Origin: Boesenbergia rotunda
Taxonomy: Eukaryota; Streptophyta; Magnoliopsida; Zingiberales; Zingiberaceae
Direction: 5' to 3'
DNA: 64,000 bases
Assembly: GCA_024364735.1 (NCBI GenBank)
Contig: JAGFNQ010005401.1
Location: 1 to 64,000, forward strand
Numbering within the stretch: the stretch's first letter is position 1; every line of letters begins with the position of its first letter. The notes under the pieces were generated by a model that saw only the letters and a list, made by a program, of their open reading frames with translations, did not search any database and was not told the origin of the DNA. The position numbers and the translations under genes were made by a program. Shown here one piece after another: positions 20,455-32,190 of the stretch.

Positions 20455-23400
20455 GGCTACGTTTGGTAGGGGGTAATGTAATCCGGTCTGTAATGTAATT
20501 AAGTTTGTAATGTAATGTAATGTAATCTTGATTACATTGTTATGTTTGGTAATTAGTTGTATGTAATCCTTGATAACCATTACAAGTTAGATTCTTTTGT
20601 TTGGTGAGGGGCAATCCATCTTGTAATGTAATCAAGATTGATGACCGACGACCGTCGCCGGCCGGTCGGTGACCATTGACCGGTGGGCGAACGCCGTCGA
20701 CCGTCGGCCGGCCAGCGGCGGCGGCGGCGGCGGCGGCGGCTGATGGACCCAAGATAGGTGTCACGAATGTGGGTCTCAAATTTAGATATTTATAAAAAGC
20801 TGGAAACCCTTTTTGCAATCAAAGAATAAAAGCGTAGTAAAGGGGCCACAGGTCGTATTTTTCCAAGGGCTAGTTCAAGTTGTTCAATTCGTGCTCGAGT
20901 TTATGTGTCGTCAAGAGTTTTGGGTTTCAAATTAAATCTGGTGTTTGGTTTCAAATGGACAAGAAAAATGCAATGAAAAGGAAGGAAAAATTAACCAAGT
21001 GAACTAAACAAGGGAATAGCAATTAAAGAAATTTGAAGTGCCAACAATTGAACTAACTACAGACTATTAACTGAGCAATGAAGCTTAAAAAGATATGCTT
21101 TCAATGGAAGTAAACACAGGAATGGAAATATTCAGAATTGAGTAAGTATTAAATCGAAGTCAAGCTAGTGCAGGACATAAATGTGCAAGAAACGAAATGC
21201 AACATGAATTGGATGCACAAATCATACAAGTTCAGAAATGGTAATTGGGAATCGCAGAAATGGAGTTGGCTGGCAGAAATAGTATACAAAACTTACTAAA
21301 TGAAGTGCAGGAATGCAACAACAAATCTAATGATGAAACTTTGAATTGCAAACTAAATTCGAATCATTATTCTAAATGCAGGAAGGATTCTACAATTCAG
21401 AACAGGAACCTTGCAAAAACTTAAAGGAAGAAGTTTGTAGTACTGATTTGAATGCAAAAGTCCACTATAACTATTTCAGAAACAAACTGCAGAACATTGA
21501 CAAATCTGAATGCTAAAACAAAAGCTGATACATGCAACGTAGCTGAAACCAATTGCAGAGACCTATACCAATTGCTATGAAAATGAGATCACTTCAATAT
21601 AAAATCAGGAAACAAAACCTAGACATCACTTGACACAAAATTTAGGAACTGAATGACAAAACTGATGCGCAGTAATTTAAGTTGGCACACAAATAAAAAG
21701 ACAGAAACTGATATGCAACTAATTCCTCAGCTTGGACAGGTAAGCTATCGTTAAAATGAACTGAAAACTGAAAGAAGAAAGTTCAGAAATGAAGTGCAAA
21801 ATAGTGCAGAAATGGGAAAATGCAGAAACGTTTCAGATTTGCAGAAAACACTACAACTGCAGAACAATCATAACAAAGCAAGCTAGATATGAATGCATCA
21901 TCCATTGTTCAGACAAGAAATAAGGAAACTAAGGTTTACTTGGCTCGAAATTCAAAAGCTACAGCTGAAAAGCTGCAGAATTTGAAACTGATACACAACA
22001 TTCACTCAAACTGCAGAAATGAAACATACTTCAGAATCGATTCAAATGCAAGGAAACATATCTAAGTACAATTACTCACTCACAACTAGCTCTAATTCCA
22101 GGAATTAAGCCGGACACAAACTGAATTTGGAATAGCAACAGAATTCAGAAACTAAGCTGATACGCAAGGGAAAGAAAAGGGAACTGATATGCAACAGATT
22201 TTTGAACAGAAATTCAGAAACAGATCTAAATTTAGAAACGATTTGAAGCTAACAAACTGATTTAAATGCAATTGTTCATTTCACAAACATCTTAGCTAAC
22301 TAGATTGTAGATTCGAAAAGCTATCAACTACAAGAAACAATCCAATAAAACTGGTACAGAATTCAGAAACTACAGCAGATACGAAAAATAGAATTTAAAG
22401 GCAACTGAAACTGAAATTACTGTTACTGAACAGAAATTAACTAAGAAAATTAATCCTCAATCACTCTCTTGTCTCGAGACCACCTTGTTCGTCACGCAAG
22501 GGCAAGTCAAGAACCCCTTCAACTCGCAAATCAATGGAAATTGGCTCCAATTTCAGATCCACTCACAGAATTGCACGCAGCTGGAAAAAAAAACCAATCC
22601 GATCCCTTTGATCTCGCGAAGAAAGAATGCTGTGAAGATTAAGTGATGATCAGAATGCTCCAGAGACCCTCCAGGTAGCTCCGATTGAAAGAAACAGCAC
22701 AAATTCACAATCAAATGGATCAGAAATCAGAAACTGATGAAACCCTCACTCAGCCCCTGATCTGATGCAAATCCGAGTTAGAAATTCCATAGAAGCCTTC
22801 TGCAATGACTCAAATCTCGCTCCAAGGTAGTAATCGAGTAATTGGCCACGCCTTCAAATGGAAGAAATCGCAACAAAAACTAAAGAACAGGTGAAGAAAT
22901 GAAACTGAGCTGCGAAGACGCGACCTCAGATCTGAACAGGGGAGGCTGTTTAAGTAGTTAATCAATGGACGGCTCAGATCGTCCAACGCTCATCCAACGG
23001 TTGATCTTCGTCCGATTTGATTCAAAATTTCCAGATCTTGATCAGAGGTCAGGATCATCCTCGTGGTAGCTCGGATCTTGCAGATTTGAAGCGGATGGTT
23101 CAGATCACCTTGGTCTTTGAATGAACGGTCTAGATCTCTCTGATCGTGATCCAACGGCCAGATGATCTCCGATTGAGCTGAAACCTTCAGATCTTGATCT
23201 GATCACTAGATTAGCCTTAAACCCAACTCGGATTGATCAGAAGTTCTCAAATGGTCTAGATCTAACTATCTTTGCATCGGACGGTCCAAATTAGTTGACG
23301 CTTGATTCCTTTGATCTGGTCCACTTTTGACTCAACCTTGACCCAACATCCTAGGTCCACGATCCTTCCAAGCCTACAAAAGTAGATAAAAAATTTAGTG

Positions 23401-23794
23401 ACAAAACAACTCAAATATATCCAAATTTGCAATTAGGTCCAAAAAGAGTATAAATCCTAAAACCTAGGGTAAATCCAAAATTACACAAGTAAAATATGGG
23501 TCAAATACGGATTTAAGCATATAAAATGATCAATAAAATGACATTTATCAGCGGCCCGGCGGCCGGTCGGCAACGACCGACGACTGTCGCCGCCCGGCCG
23601 ACGACTTTACAAGCTGTAATGTAATCTAGATTACGGAGGTTTTGGTTTGTAATCTAGATTACAAATCATCAACCTCTTTTGTAATCGAGATTACATTACA
23701 TTACAATCTTAAAGTGATTCCAAACAAAGGAATTCAACTTGTAATGTAATCTCGATTACATTACAGGGTGGATTACACCCTACCAAACGCAGCC
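20455..23794. mobile_element. Harbinger-like MITE (525 bp) split by a solo LTR
   Basis: The left end GGCTACGTTTGGTAGGGGGT and the right end, read on the minus strand, GGCTGCGTTTGGTAGGGTGT are inverted repeats, extended by TAATGTAATC-type repeats on both sides. A 3-bp duplication CTA flanks it (20452-20454, 23795-23797). TIRs of the GG(N)nTTTGG type and 3-bp duplications fit PIF/Harbinger (Tourist-like) MITEs. The middle is GC-rich (GACCGTCGCCGGCC-like) with a GGC microsatellite at 20718-20740, into which the solo LTR 20741-23550 inserted. Without it the MITE is about 525 bp. Confidence 0.85.
20741..23550 (-). mobile_element. Solo LTR of the non-coding array family (2810 bp)
   Basis: It begins TGATGGACCC and ends ACATTTATCA with the duplication GCGGC at 20736-20740 and 23551-23555. 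It is a diverged relative of the LTRs at 39440, 42688, 50222 and 63349: the shared start (GGTGTCACGAATGTGGGTCTC), the GGGCCACAGGTCGT-like stretch near 20843, CTCGTGGTAGCTCGGATC near 23060, and the AATAAAATGACATTTATCA end. It is about 420 bp longer than those. It independently proves the LTR ends of the family. Orientation follows the array, where the polypurine tract is known. Confidence 0.9.
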
Positions 23795-23797
23795 CTA

Positions 23798-24124
23798 GAA
23801 CGATATCCCCAAATTGGTCATCGTATCCACTTTTAGCAAGTGATTAGTTATCAACATATTTGTCATGTATTTACCGCTAGCCATTAACTGCGGGCTAGAT
23901 AGGTCAATTTGGTGAACCTATTCATCCTCTTGGGTTTTTTTGTAAAATCCCAACCATCAACAAATTTAATATGCCTTTATCACTAGTTGTTTGCTACGAG
24001 CTAGATAGACCATTATAGTGGGTCTATTCACCTCTTCACCTCTCTCTACAAATCCAACCCAATAAAAGCATTCACAATAGATCCGACACATACAACACAT
24101 ACTCACTCTCTTAGATACACCACA
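23798..24124. other. Unassigned sequence between MITE and SINE fragment
   Basis: No gene seen. It contains two similar phrases GCTAGATAG(G/A) about 110 bp apart and an ACACATACTCACTCTC-type stretch at its right end. Confidence 0.35.
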
Positions 24125-24251
24125 GGTTCATCATCTAGACTGCCCACCGCGAGTACTTCCCAATTTACCCTGGTGACCGGTAGGAAACTTCCATGGGACC
24201 GGACCGGTCACCTCAGGTTCAATTTGTCTGCTATCTGGTTCATCATTTTTT
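24125..24251 (+). mobile_element. 5'-truncated SINE with 18-bp target duplication
   Basis: It shares with the full SINE at 27083-27323 the 3' body: GCCCACCGCGAGTACTTCCC, ATTTACCCTGGTGACCGG, AACTTCC and GACCGGTCACC. It lacks the tRNA-like head. It is flanked by TCTCTTAGATACACCACA at 24107-24124 and 24252-24269 and ends in a T run, so it is an independent insertion. A non-matching tail around TTCATCATTTTTTT differs from the full copy. Confidence 0.82.
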
Positions 24252-27082
24252 TCTCTTAGATACACCACACACATTTTCACAACATGACACACAATACAAA
24301 ATAGACCCATAATGCTCAAACCCACACTACAACAAAAATATTCATCAACAAAGGATAAAATCCGTTGTCGAAGCCCTTTTTAATCATTGTAACCGATACT
24401 GGTATTGTTGTTAAAAATTTGCAAATAAAACCGTTGTCTTTAACAACCATTGACAACGCTTCTACAACTGTTTTAAACCATTATCTTTTAATACCAAAGA
24501 CAACAATTTCGCAATGTTCAAAATCCATTATCTTTGGTTGCTTATGCCAAAAAAAAAACTAGATTGGAAAATGTTTTCACAACAAATAAAAACCGATATC
24601 TTTAAATTATTTTTACAATTGTATATAGTTGTTGTCTTTATTCATTTTTCAATAGTTAAAAAACTCAAATCTATTTAATACAACCTGTACACAATATATA
24701 TTTACAAAACATAATATTTGTTATAAAATATATTAAGTACACCAAAATATATACACAATATTTATGTACAATATCTTTTACAAATCACACGGTATCAGAA
24801 TTTTTAGTAGACGTACAACATCAGCATTTTTAGTATCTGTTTTCACACCACATCGATCAGTAAGAATTCTTGAAGGCTCAAACCTAGAAAAATAAGAATA
24901 AATAATGACTTTATGATAAATGAATCAATGACGGCAAAAGTAATATGTGGATTCCAAATATGCTCTACATTTTATGCTTCACACTAAAGCAATAATAGCA
25001 TCTGTAGATAGGAGTGTAGTTGATTAAAATAAAATGTCGTGGCTAAGAATTTTTTCCTTGTATCTTGTTATGTTATCCAGGATAATTCTATTTGAATAGA
25101 AATTGAAATAACATTACATGAATTTACTTAGGATGATTATAATAGATTGGTAAAAGTAATAGATTAGTAAAAGTGAATCGGTAAGAGTTTGTGAATGGTT
25201 TTCATTAGTATGGGAGCTAGGCATGAATAGAATAACCATATTGATATGGAAAATTAGTCTTTCTAGATAAATGAACCCCTTATAGATTTGGAAAAAACCT
25301 CCTTAAAGATTTAACGCAATTTAGTCTCTTTTTATCTGAGTCATCCGAATTTTCTAAAAAACTATAAAAATATGTTGAAGTTCATTTGTATCTTTCTAAT
25401 GAATAGATAAAAACATATATGAACTCTTATAGTCTTATTGAATGCACTCACATATATTTTAAATAGGTGGAATAAAGAATCAGGTAAGTTCATTTACATC
25501 TCTAAATTACTTTCAATTAAATGTCATGAGTACATGGCTTTCCAAATTCAGTTATGCGTAAATGTATCATGCAATCCAACCTAGAAAGTTACTATACCAA
25601 GAAGAAACGTTTACCTATCAAGCATAAAAAATTTTGGATCCTTAACAAACTCAATGAAAAAATAAGGATTGATGCTAAGAGTCACATACCTCACACATGA
25701 AGGTTCCAACTTTGTAGCTCCTGTAAACAATCATAAATAAGATAATTTACAAATGTATAGATACAGTTTAATATAACTTCTAAAAATTATCATCAAAAAT
25801 ATATTTCATAAAAAAATTCTAGTAGAAGTTCACAAAACCAAAACAAACTAAGGTTCAAACATATAAACAATAAGCAGTTTTCATGTTTAAACATATAACT
25901 AATAAACAATTTTTCACACAGACTATCTCTATCCTACAGTAAGTTATGCATACAGTTAAAGATGCTAGGGAAAAAAGTAGATTCCTTATAGGACCATGCA
26001 TTCAGTTAAAGACACTATTCTGTGAGGCACAAGGGCCTTCAAATTTGTATCCAATTTTTATAGTAGAAATGAGATCCTATAACTAAATGAGTCCAATCCA
26101 ACAAGCCTATAACTAAATGAGTTTTTTTTATCCAAATAGAAGAGGCATTATTTAACTGACATGAAAATAAAGCTAGCAAACATATAGCAGGCAAATCTAG
26201 AGAGATCATCTAGTTAGATACCACCATTCCCTTCGCTTTCCACTGTTTCCATTTATTTTTCTTTATTCAACATAATTAATCCATAGATACAACACCATGA
26301 AATGAAAAACAAATGTATGTTATCTTTTTTCAGCTCTCTTTTAAGAAGCAACACTTGCATGGTGAATTTGATCTAACGACACAAAAAATGATAGCACATG
26401 AAAGATCACAATGAGAGCACATGAATTATCTAAGAGGGACTAAGAATGCCAACTTATAACTTTATAGTTATAGCATTATCTACAAAGCAAACATATACTA
26501 GAGCTAAGAGGGACTAAACAATGTAGTGTGTTTGCATACCTAGTAATAAATAAAAGAGAACGTGAGACATAAGAATGAAAAAAGAATTGATGATGACTTG
26601 CTAGCAAGCTAGAAGCTAAAACAACTTAATAAAAAAGAAACATAGATATTCAAACTCTTAATTAAGTCAGATAAGGATCTTAATTTATGAATAGTTGATG
26701 TTTACCTCTTTCAATGAACTCATATGGCTCTCCAATGTCATTGGATGATCCCTGCAGATATCAAGAAATTGAAAAGATTCAAAAGGAGCTAAGCAACTCA
26801 CGAGATCTTCTTGTCCAATATTTTTGCCAATCTAAGAAATTCAAAGGCTCATATATTCCTAATACATATTTTTCATATGCGAAATAGGATTTCAGATACT
26901 GATATGAGTAACTACTTGGCTCAACTATGATATTTTTAAGTAACTTTTTCCAATCCAGATATCGTTAGTCATAAAAAAATCCATAAATAATTTTAATAGA
27001 ACAACAGTGAGATAGCACATATCTAAGGCACCAACAAAAGAATAGAACACACTTCATACGCATCTCAAACATATATCTAAGG

Positions 27083-27323
27083 TGCCACCGGCGCTATGGT
27101 GTAGCGGTAGGGCGACTAGTCGCTATCCCAGACATCCGCGGTTCGATCCTCAGCTACGGCGTATTTGCAAGAATTTTTCCTCCAAATGGGACGCGAACCC
27201 GAGGACGTTGGGCTTTTAGACCGCCCACTGCGAACGCTTCCCGATTTACCCTAGCGGCCGGTGGAAAACTTCCGTGTAGCCGAGCCGGTCGCCCGAGGTT
27301 GGTTGGAAAAACCTCGTTAATCA
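27083..27323 (+). mobile_element. tRNA-derived SINE, 241 bp
   Basis: The head resembles a tRNA: TGGTGTAGCGGTAGGGCG contains an RNA polymerase III A box and GGTTCGATCCTC a B box, about 35 bp apart. The body carries GCCCACTGCGAACGCTTCCC and GAGCCGGTCGCCCGAGG. It is flanked by a 19-bp perfect duplication, CTCAAACATATATCTAAGG, at 27064-27082 and 27324-27342. It has no reading frame and would need LINE proteins to move. It lies inside CACTA element 1, so it is younger than that insertion or travelled with it. Confidence 0.94.
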
Positions 27324-27336
27324 CTCAAACATATAT

Positions 27337-27567
27337 CTAAGGCACGTTGGTTGCATTTTCTTTCTTGTTGTCTTCCACTTTAATCCTAAGCTTGACATTT
27401 TCTAGTTCTCGTAAAGCCTTATACATGTCACCATAGGCATCATATAGGGCGTAAGCTGCTAAAACATGTTTGTAAACTAAATGCTTTGAAGGGAAAAGGT
27501 GGAAAAACCTGACGAGGAGTCTGGAGCTTTTGATGAAACTCATCCGCTCATAAACATCAAATTCCAA
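27337..27567 (-). CDS. Unidentified 76-aa frame in CACTA 1 (possible captured exon)
   Basis: A minus-strand frame with normal-looking composition: hydrophobic and charged alternation in VYERMSFIKSSRLLVRFFHL, then YKHVLAAYALYDAYGDMYK and a lysine/glutamate-rich end. It shows no transposase motif. It stands out from the AT-rich, stop-filled surroundings, and its 3' end runs into the SINE duplication. It could be a gene fragment picked up by the CACTA element, or chance. I do not recognise the protein and give no function. Confidence 0.3.
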   Translation of the reverse strand: MEFDVYERMSFIKSSRLLVRFFHLFPSKHLVYKHVLAAYALYDAYGDMYKALRELENVKLRIKVEDNKKENATNVP

Positions 27568-27607
27568 TGGGTAATCAACTTAGCAATAGGAACAAACAAA
27601 AATCATT

Positions 27608-27730
27608 GTTGTAAAAGTCGGCGCTAGGCGGCACCCCATCGTGGTGCCGCCTAGCGCCGTGCCGATTAGGCGGTGACTAAGTGCTAGGTGGTAGTCCTCC
27701 GCCCGACTACCACCTAGCAATTTTTACAAC
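27608..27730. mobile_element. Short foldback element with two perfect hairpins
   Basis: Ends GTTGTAAAA and TTTTACAAC are inverted. Inside are two hairpins: arms at 27620-27635 and 27643-27658 (GGCGCTAGGCGGCACC, 16 bp, loop 7) and arms at 27682-27696 and 27705-27719 (TGCTAGGTGGTAGTC, 15 bp, loop 8). The two hairpins are related (GCTAGGYGG). No clear target duplication is seen. It is probably a small MITE. Confidence 0.7.
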
Positions 27731-28555
27731 CTTGAAAAAAATCAACCAAGAAGAGAAACAACAACTTATCAAAAGGAACAAAAAAAAAAAATTACTCAAG
27801 AACATTATCCAAGTTAAGGGAGCATACCACAAGTCTGATGAAGAATATCAAGAACTACTAAGTCCCAAATTTCCTAAAGAATCAAGAGAATTGATTAATT
27901 AACCTTTACTCTAATCCATCAGTGGAACTATCTCTGGTGGTGGTTCATGGTGGCTAGGTGGTGGTCACCAGTCAGTAGAGCTCAGGCATGCTACTGACTG
28001 AGGAAGTGGAAGGTGGCAATGTTGGGGTGCTTCGCCACTTGGTGGCATAGAGGCTTTGGTGGTGTGCGAGGTAGGAGCGAGATGCTTCGAAGACGTGGAG
28101 GGGATAGAGGAGGAGCGGCAACCCGACTATGCCAGCGTCGGGTGGTGCGACAACGTCGAGTGGATTGGCGGCGTCGAAGACGCAAGAGCAAACAAAAAGG
28201 AGCGGTGAATGCTTCAGGGCAAACAAAAGTTTTTTTTTTTTATTTTAAATCTCTAAACTCCTTTTTAAATAGGTTAATAAAAGAGAATGGTTTATTAATG
28301 GGTTGTCTTTTACTTATATAACAATATAAAATACATAATGATTATTAAAACTATTATTACAACCTTAAACAACGCATAATAAATAATGATGTTCAACGAT
28401 CGTTATTGTAACCTCAAAAAAATCGTTTCAAGACAATGACTTTCAAAAGCCGTTCTCGTAAACTCTTCAAAAATACTGAAAAGATAATGATTTTTTTATT
28501 AAATAGTAAAAAGAAATAATTTTTTCTTAAAATCATTATCTTTCTTATAGTGCCA

Positions 28556-29177
28556 AATGACATCAGTAGCCCATCATTGCACTGCCTCTAGCACACAACT
28601 AAACCTTATACATACATGATACAACACACAAAAAGGAAATCAAGTTTGGGTTACCAGCTCAAATCAAAATGCAGCTCCAAACCTTTATTCTTCATCACCA
28701 ATGCAAAACTCCTGGTCAAACCCAGTCAACGCTAGATCCATCCTTAGTCAACGAAATGATTTTTTATCTAGGTCAACATCGGTCAATGAAATATTTTTCC
28801 CTTCCCTTCCCTTTCCTTTTTTTTTTCTTAATTTTTTAATGAGTTTTATATACATATCACGTACATGACTGACTCACAACCCTCTCACCTCACATCTATT
28901 CATACACGTCCACTCACACACTTACACACATGTACTCACCTCTCACACTCACATACTACTTCTACTCACTCAACTAACACACACCCACAACATTCACTCC
29001 TCAAGACTCACACTCCTCACATAAGGAACCTACACACTACTCTCGTGACGCAAAACACTATAGTTCCATAAAACATAACTAGTGAGGTACTATCGTAGTG
29101 CTAAGTCTGAAACAATATCTATTGATATGTAAACACGGATTTGGATCCTCCTATATGTGGTGTCTACATCAAATATC
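28556..29177. other. Unassigned CA/CT-rich sequence, possibly LINE 3' part
   Basis: No credible gene. 28865-29040 is rich in CACTCACAC-type words, giving a false plus-strand frame. Three related GGTCAA(C/T)-type phrases lie at 28720-28795. It adjoins the LINE C-terminal region to the right, so it may be decayed LINE 3' sequence, but I cannot show that. Confidence 0.35.
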
Positions 29178-31493
29178 TCACTCACAAAACGCGAATGGTT
29201 CTGTGCCTGTCAAATATAGTGTGTCATGGCTGCCATAGCAACATGTCACGCTTGCATCAGTAGTCCTGCGCCTCGATAGTGGCATGCATATACCCGCAAC
29301 ATCCTCTGGTAGGTCGTCATCTTGTGTGTCATATGCAACCATAACTTGATATGGTCCCATAGCTATCTTAGCTGCAAGCATCAGTAAAATATGCTCTTGT
29401 GTCTCCTCCTCCCTCTTACAAAACGGGTAGTCTCTGTCAATGTTCTCCAAGTATTGCAATCAATCTGCGGTGGGCAACTTGCGATGTGCTAGTAGCTATA
29501 AGGTAAATCTATAACTAGATTGTATCTACTTCCTCTATACTATCTTCGCCCGTGGCTTGCGGGTGCTTGCATTCTGGAAAAAATCATATGCTTGTGTGAC
29601 CCCTCTGCTATGTAGGCTATGTTGATTAAACCAATTTGCTAATGTGCTTTACGCTAGCTTTGTAGAACCGACCGAGGAGACTATTTGATCTTGTATCTAT
29701 GCTAGCCTCTTTAGAAGAGGCGAGTTTGTGTCCCTGGGCTGCCATCTCCAAATATTAGTGCTCTGCAGGAATGTATGGTGAACCCATCTCACCCATAAGG
29801 CATCTTGCTTATCCTGTATCCGCCATAAAACTTTAGAGAGCAGAACTGAGTCCCATGATGCCAACCCTCTGAAGCCTAGGCCCCTTCCTCCTTAAGCTTG
29901 CACATCTCTGTCTAAGCTATAGCCGGATGCTTTGATGTCCACCTGAAACTTTGACACAAGTTGTATATACAATCCACTACTCCTTGAGGCAATGGCAATA
30001 TAGACATCCTGTTGCATTTTACCCCCTGTAGCACTTATTGTATCAACTATGCTTTCCCAGCATAAGAGAGCGTATTTTTGGGCCATGCATTTATCTTCTT
30101 GCATAATGTATCAATCAGTGGGCTATAGTCCGCAATTTTAAGTTTTTCTGATGCTAGGGGAATACCTAAATCTCTGTATGACATGTGCCCTTCCTAGAAC
30201 CCTATGGTGGCAACTACTCCTACCCTGTGGTCTCCCCCACTCCATCTATGTATATGTATGACTTGCTCAGGTTTAGCCTACGACTTGCCAAGATCCTGAA
30301 GTTCTCTAGATAAGCCATGAAGATGCTGGTGGAGGATTTGTCTCCCCTAGAGAAAAGTATAAGATTATATGCATATACAAAGTGTGTAATCCGAAGCTCT
30401 TGGCATTTTGGGGTGAAAGTGGAAATCAGCCTGCCGTGTTACCTGGCTCAAGATCTTGGCCAAATACTCCATACATATCCCAAACAAATAGGGGGATAGG
30501 GGGTCTCCCTTCCGCAACCCTCTGGCCCCTTTAAAGTGACATGCATGCCTCCATTGATGGATAAAGAGAAACAGGTAGTCGTGACACATTCCTTTATCCA
30601 AGTTGTGAAGATAGGAGGAAATGCATACCCATAAGTGCTTTAATCAGGAAATCCCAGTGGACTATGTCAAAAGATTTCTGAAGGTCTGCCTTTAGTGTGC
30701 TCCTAGGTGAGATCCTTTTCCTAGTATAATTCATCATCAATTCTTGTGCTAAGTGGATGTTGTTTGTGATTGTTCTACCCTTGATAAAAGCTGCCTGTGT
30801 TGGATGGAATATTTGCTTTGCTACAACTGCCAGTCTAGCTGCCAGAATCTTTGAAATAATCTTATAAAAAATAGTGCAACAGGAGATGGGCCTAAAGTTT
30901 ACAGCCTTGCTTGGTTGTGGCACCTTCGGGACTAGGGAGATAAGTGTGTGGTTCCATTGCTTTAACAGTTTCCCATGATTAAAAAGTTCCTTTATTTCTG
31001 CCACTAAATCAAATTTTATGATATCCCATGAGTGCTTGAAAAATTTTGCCCCATAGCCATCTAGTCCGAGTGCCTTTTGGTCACCAATGCTGAATATGGC
31101 CCCCTTCATATCTTCTTTTATAGGCTCCCTTTGCAAATCAGTTTGTTGCTCCGTTGTAACAAATTTTCCATAGGCAAGGCAATCCAGCTATAGTGATGTT
31201 CTTTGAATGATTGTGCCAAGTAGGTATTCAAAAGTAGTCCTGCATTCCTCCACAATTTCTATTATGCTAGTGGTAGTGTCTCCATTTCTCTTTTCAAGCA
31301 CCACTATCCCCCTCCTTCTGTTTGTTCTTTTTACCAATGTATGAAAGTAAGTGGTGTTTTGATCTGCCTCCTTGAGGTATTTGCACTTTGCCTTTTGCGC
31401 ATAAAATAAATAATCTGCATGACTAAGTTGCGTAGCTTTCTTTTGGAGTTGCTTGTAATTCTCTTCAAAAGTGCTCGTGTACTTTTTATGCAC
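29178..31493 (-). pseudogene. L1-type LINE ORF2 fragment (reverse transcriptase, zinc-finger end)
   Basis: Minus strand, 5'-truncated near 31493. In order: an N-terminal linker (QLSHADYLFYAQKAKCKYLK, 31188-31493), RT domain with KALGLDGYGAKFFKHSW, LISLVPKVPQP, FRPISCC and AAFIKGRTITNNI (30594-31136), then GLRKGDPLSPYLFGICMEYL (near 30500), the catalytic region reading FVYAYNLILF instead of the FADD/YADD pair (near 30350), the linker phrase GGRGLGFRGLASWDSVLL (near 29850), and CKREEETQEHILLM of the C-terminal zinc region (near 29400). Many stops and frameshifts are present, and the catalytic aspartates are gone. The endonuclease domain is missing. Confidence 0.9.
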
Positions 31494-32190
31494 CTATTGA
31501 AAGAGGACGAGTGTCACTGCAGTATACTCGAAAAGTTGGTTTACTTTGTTGTGTTATTCGCTCGGAGACTCTGACCATACTATCTGGTCCATCTGATGGT
31601 GGTACTAACTAATAGCACCCTAGGTAGCATACTTGTAAACCAGGAGGCATCTGGTCGGCTGATTAAGTGGACTACTAAGCTATGTAAATATGACATATAG
31701 TGTAGGCTATGAACAGTGATAAAAGCTCAAGCCCTGGCAGATTTTCTTAGTAAACTACGCGTCGAAGAGCCCGAGGCTTCCTAGAGAATATATGTAGATG
31801 ACTCTTCACCCCGACAAGGAAGCGACATCGGCATGGTAATGATTTATCCGAAAGAGGGCCAACTCCATCTATCTGTTTGGCTGGATTACCGGATTACCAA
31901 CAATGAAGTCAAGTATGAAGCTCTCCTTGCTGGCCTACAAGCAACTAAACATGTCAATGTCTTTCGAGTCTTGCTCCATTTAGACTCCTAGCTGGCGAAA
32001 CAACAGTTGGTTGGCTGGTTCGAAGTAAAGAGTGAGCGACTTCAAATGCACATAGACACCTACAAAAGCTGAGAGAAAATTTTTAAAAGGTATAACTATA
32101 GGGATCTCTAGGAGAAAAATATTAAAAAATACAGTGAAAAATTGAGATCCCTTCAAGCGATCCATGCAAAAGAAAACTCATACAAAGTTG
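31494..32190 (+). pseudogene. Gypsy RNase H region (third piece of the parent element)
   Basis: The plus-strand reading continues the element of 4295-12468: LEKLVYFVVLFARRL (near 31535), then the RNase H domain with IYVDDSSPRQGSDIGMVMIY (near 31785-31850), ITNNEVKYEALLAGLQATKH (near 31890-31950) and a broken HLDS-stop-L. In Tat-like elements these are VDG, NNEAEYEA and SDSQL, so the catalytic Glu and Asp are changed. Integrase is not seen; the element is cut near 32190 by an LTR fragment. Confidence 0.88.

Larger units (their letters stand above)
24325..28552. mobile_element. CACTA (En/Spm-like) non-autonomous transposon 1, 4228 bp
   Basis: It starts CACTACAACAAAAATATTC and its right end, read on the minus strand, is CACTATAAGAAAG; the flanking duplication is CCA (24322-24324, 28553-28555). 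Subterminal repeats around AACCGTTGTC, TTGACAACG and AACGATCGTTATTG occur near both ends, as expected for transposase-binding sites. No TNPA- or TNPD-like coding region is seen, so it depends on a partner. It carries a SINE, a foldback element and one short unidentified frame (27337-27567). Most of the interior (24600-27000) is AT-rich with nothing I recognise. Confidence 0.85.

Noticed and set aside
27097..27170. Possible tRNA gene
   Set aside because: A and B boxes are present, but the stretch continues into a SINE body with a 19-bp target duplication and does not form a full cloverleaf by eye.
28865..29071. Ser/Thr/His-rich 68-aa plus frame
   Set aside because: Produced by CACTCACAC-type simple sequence.
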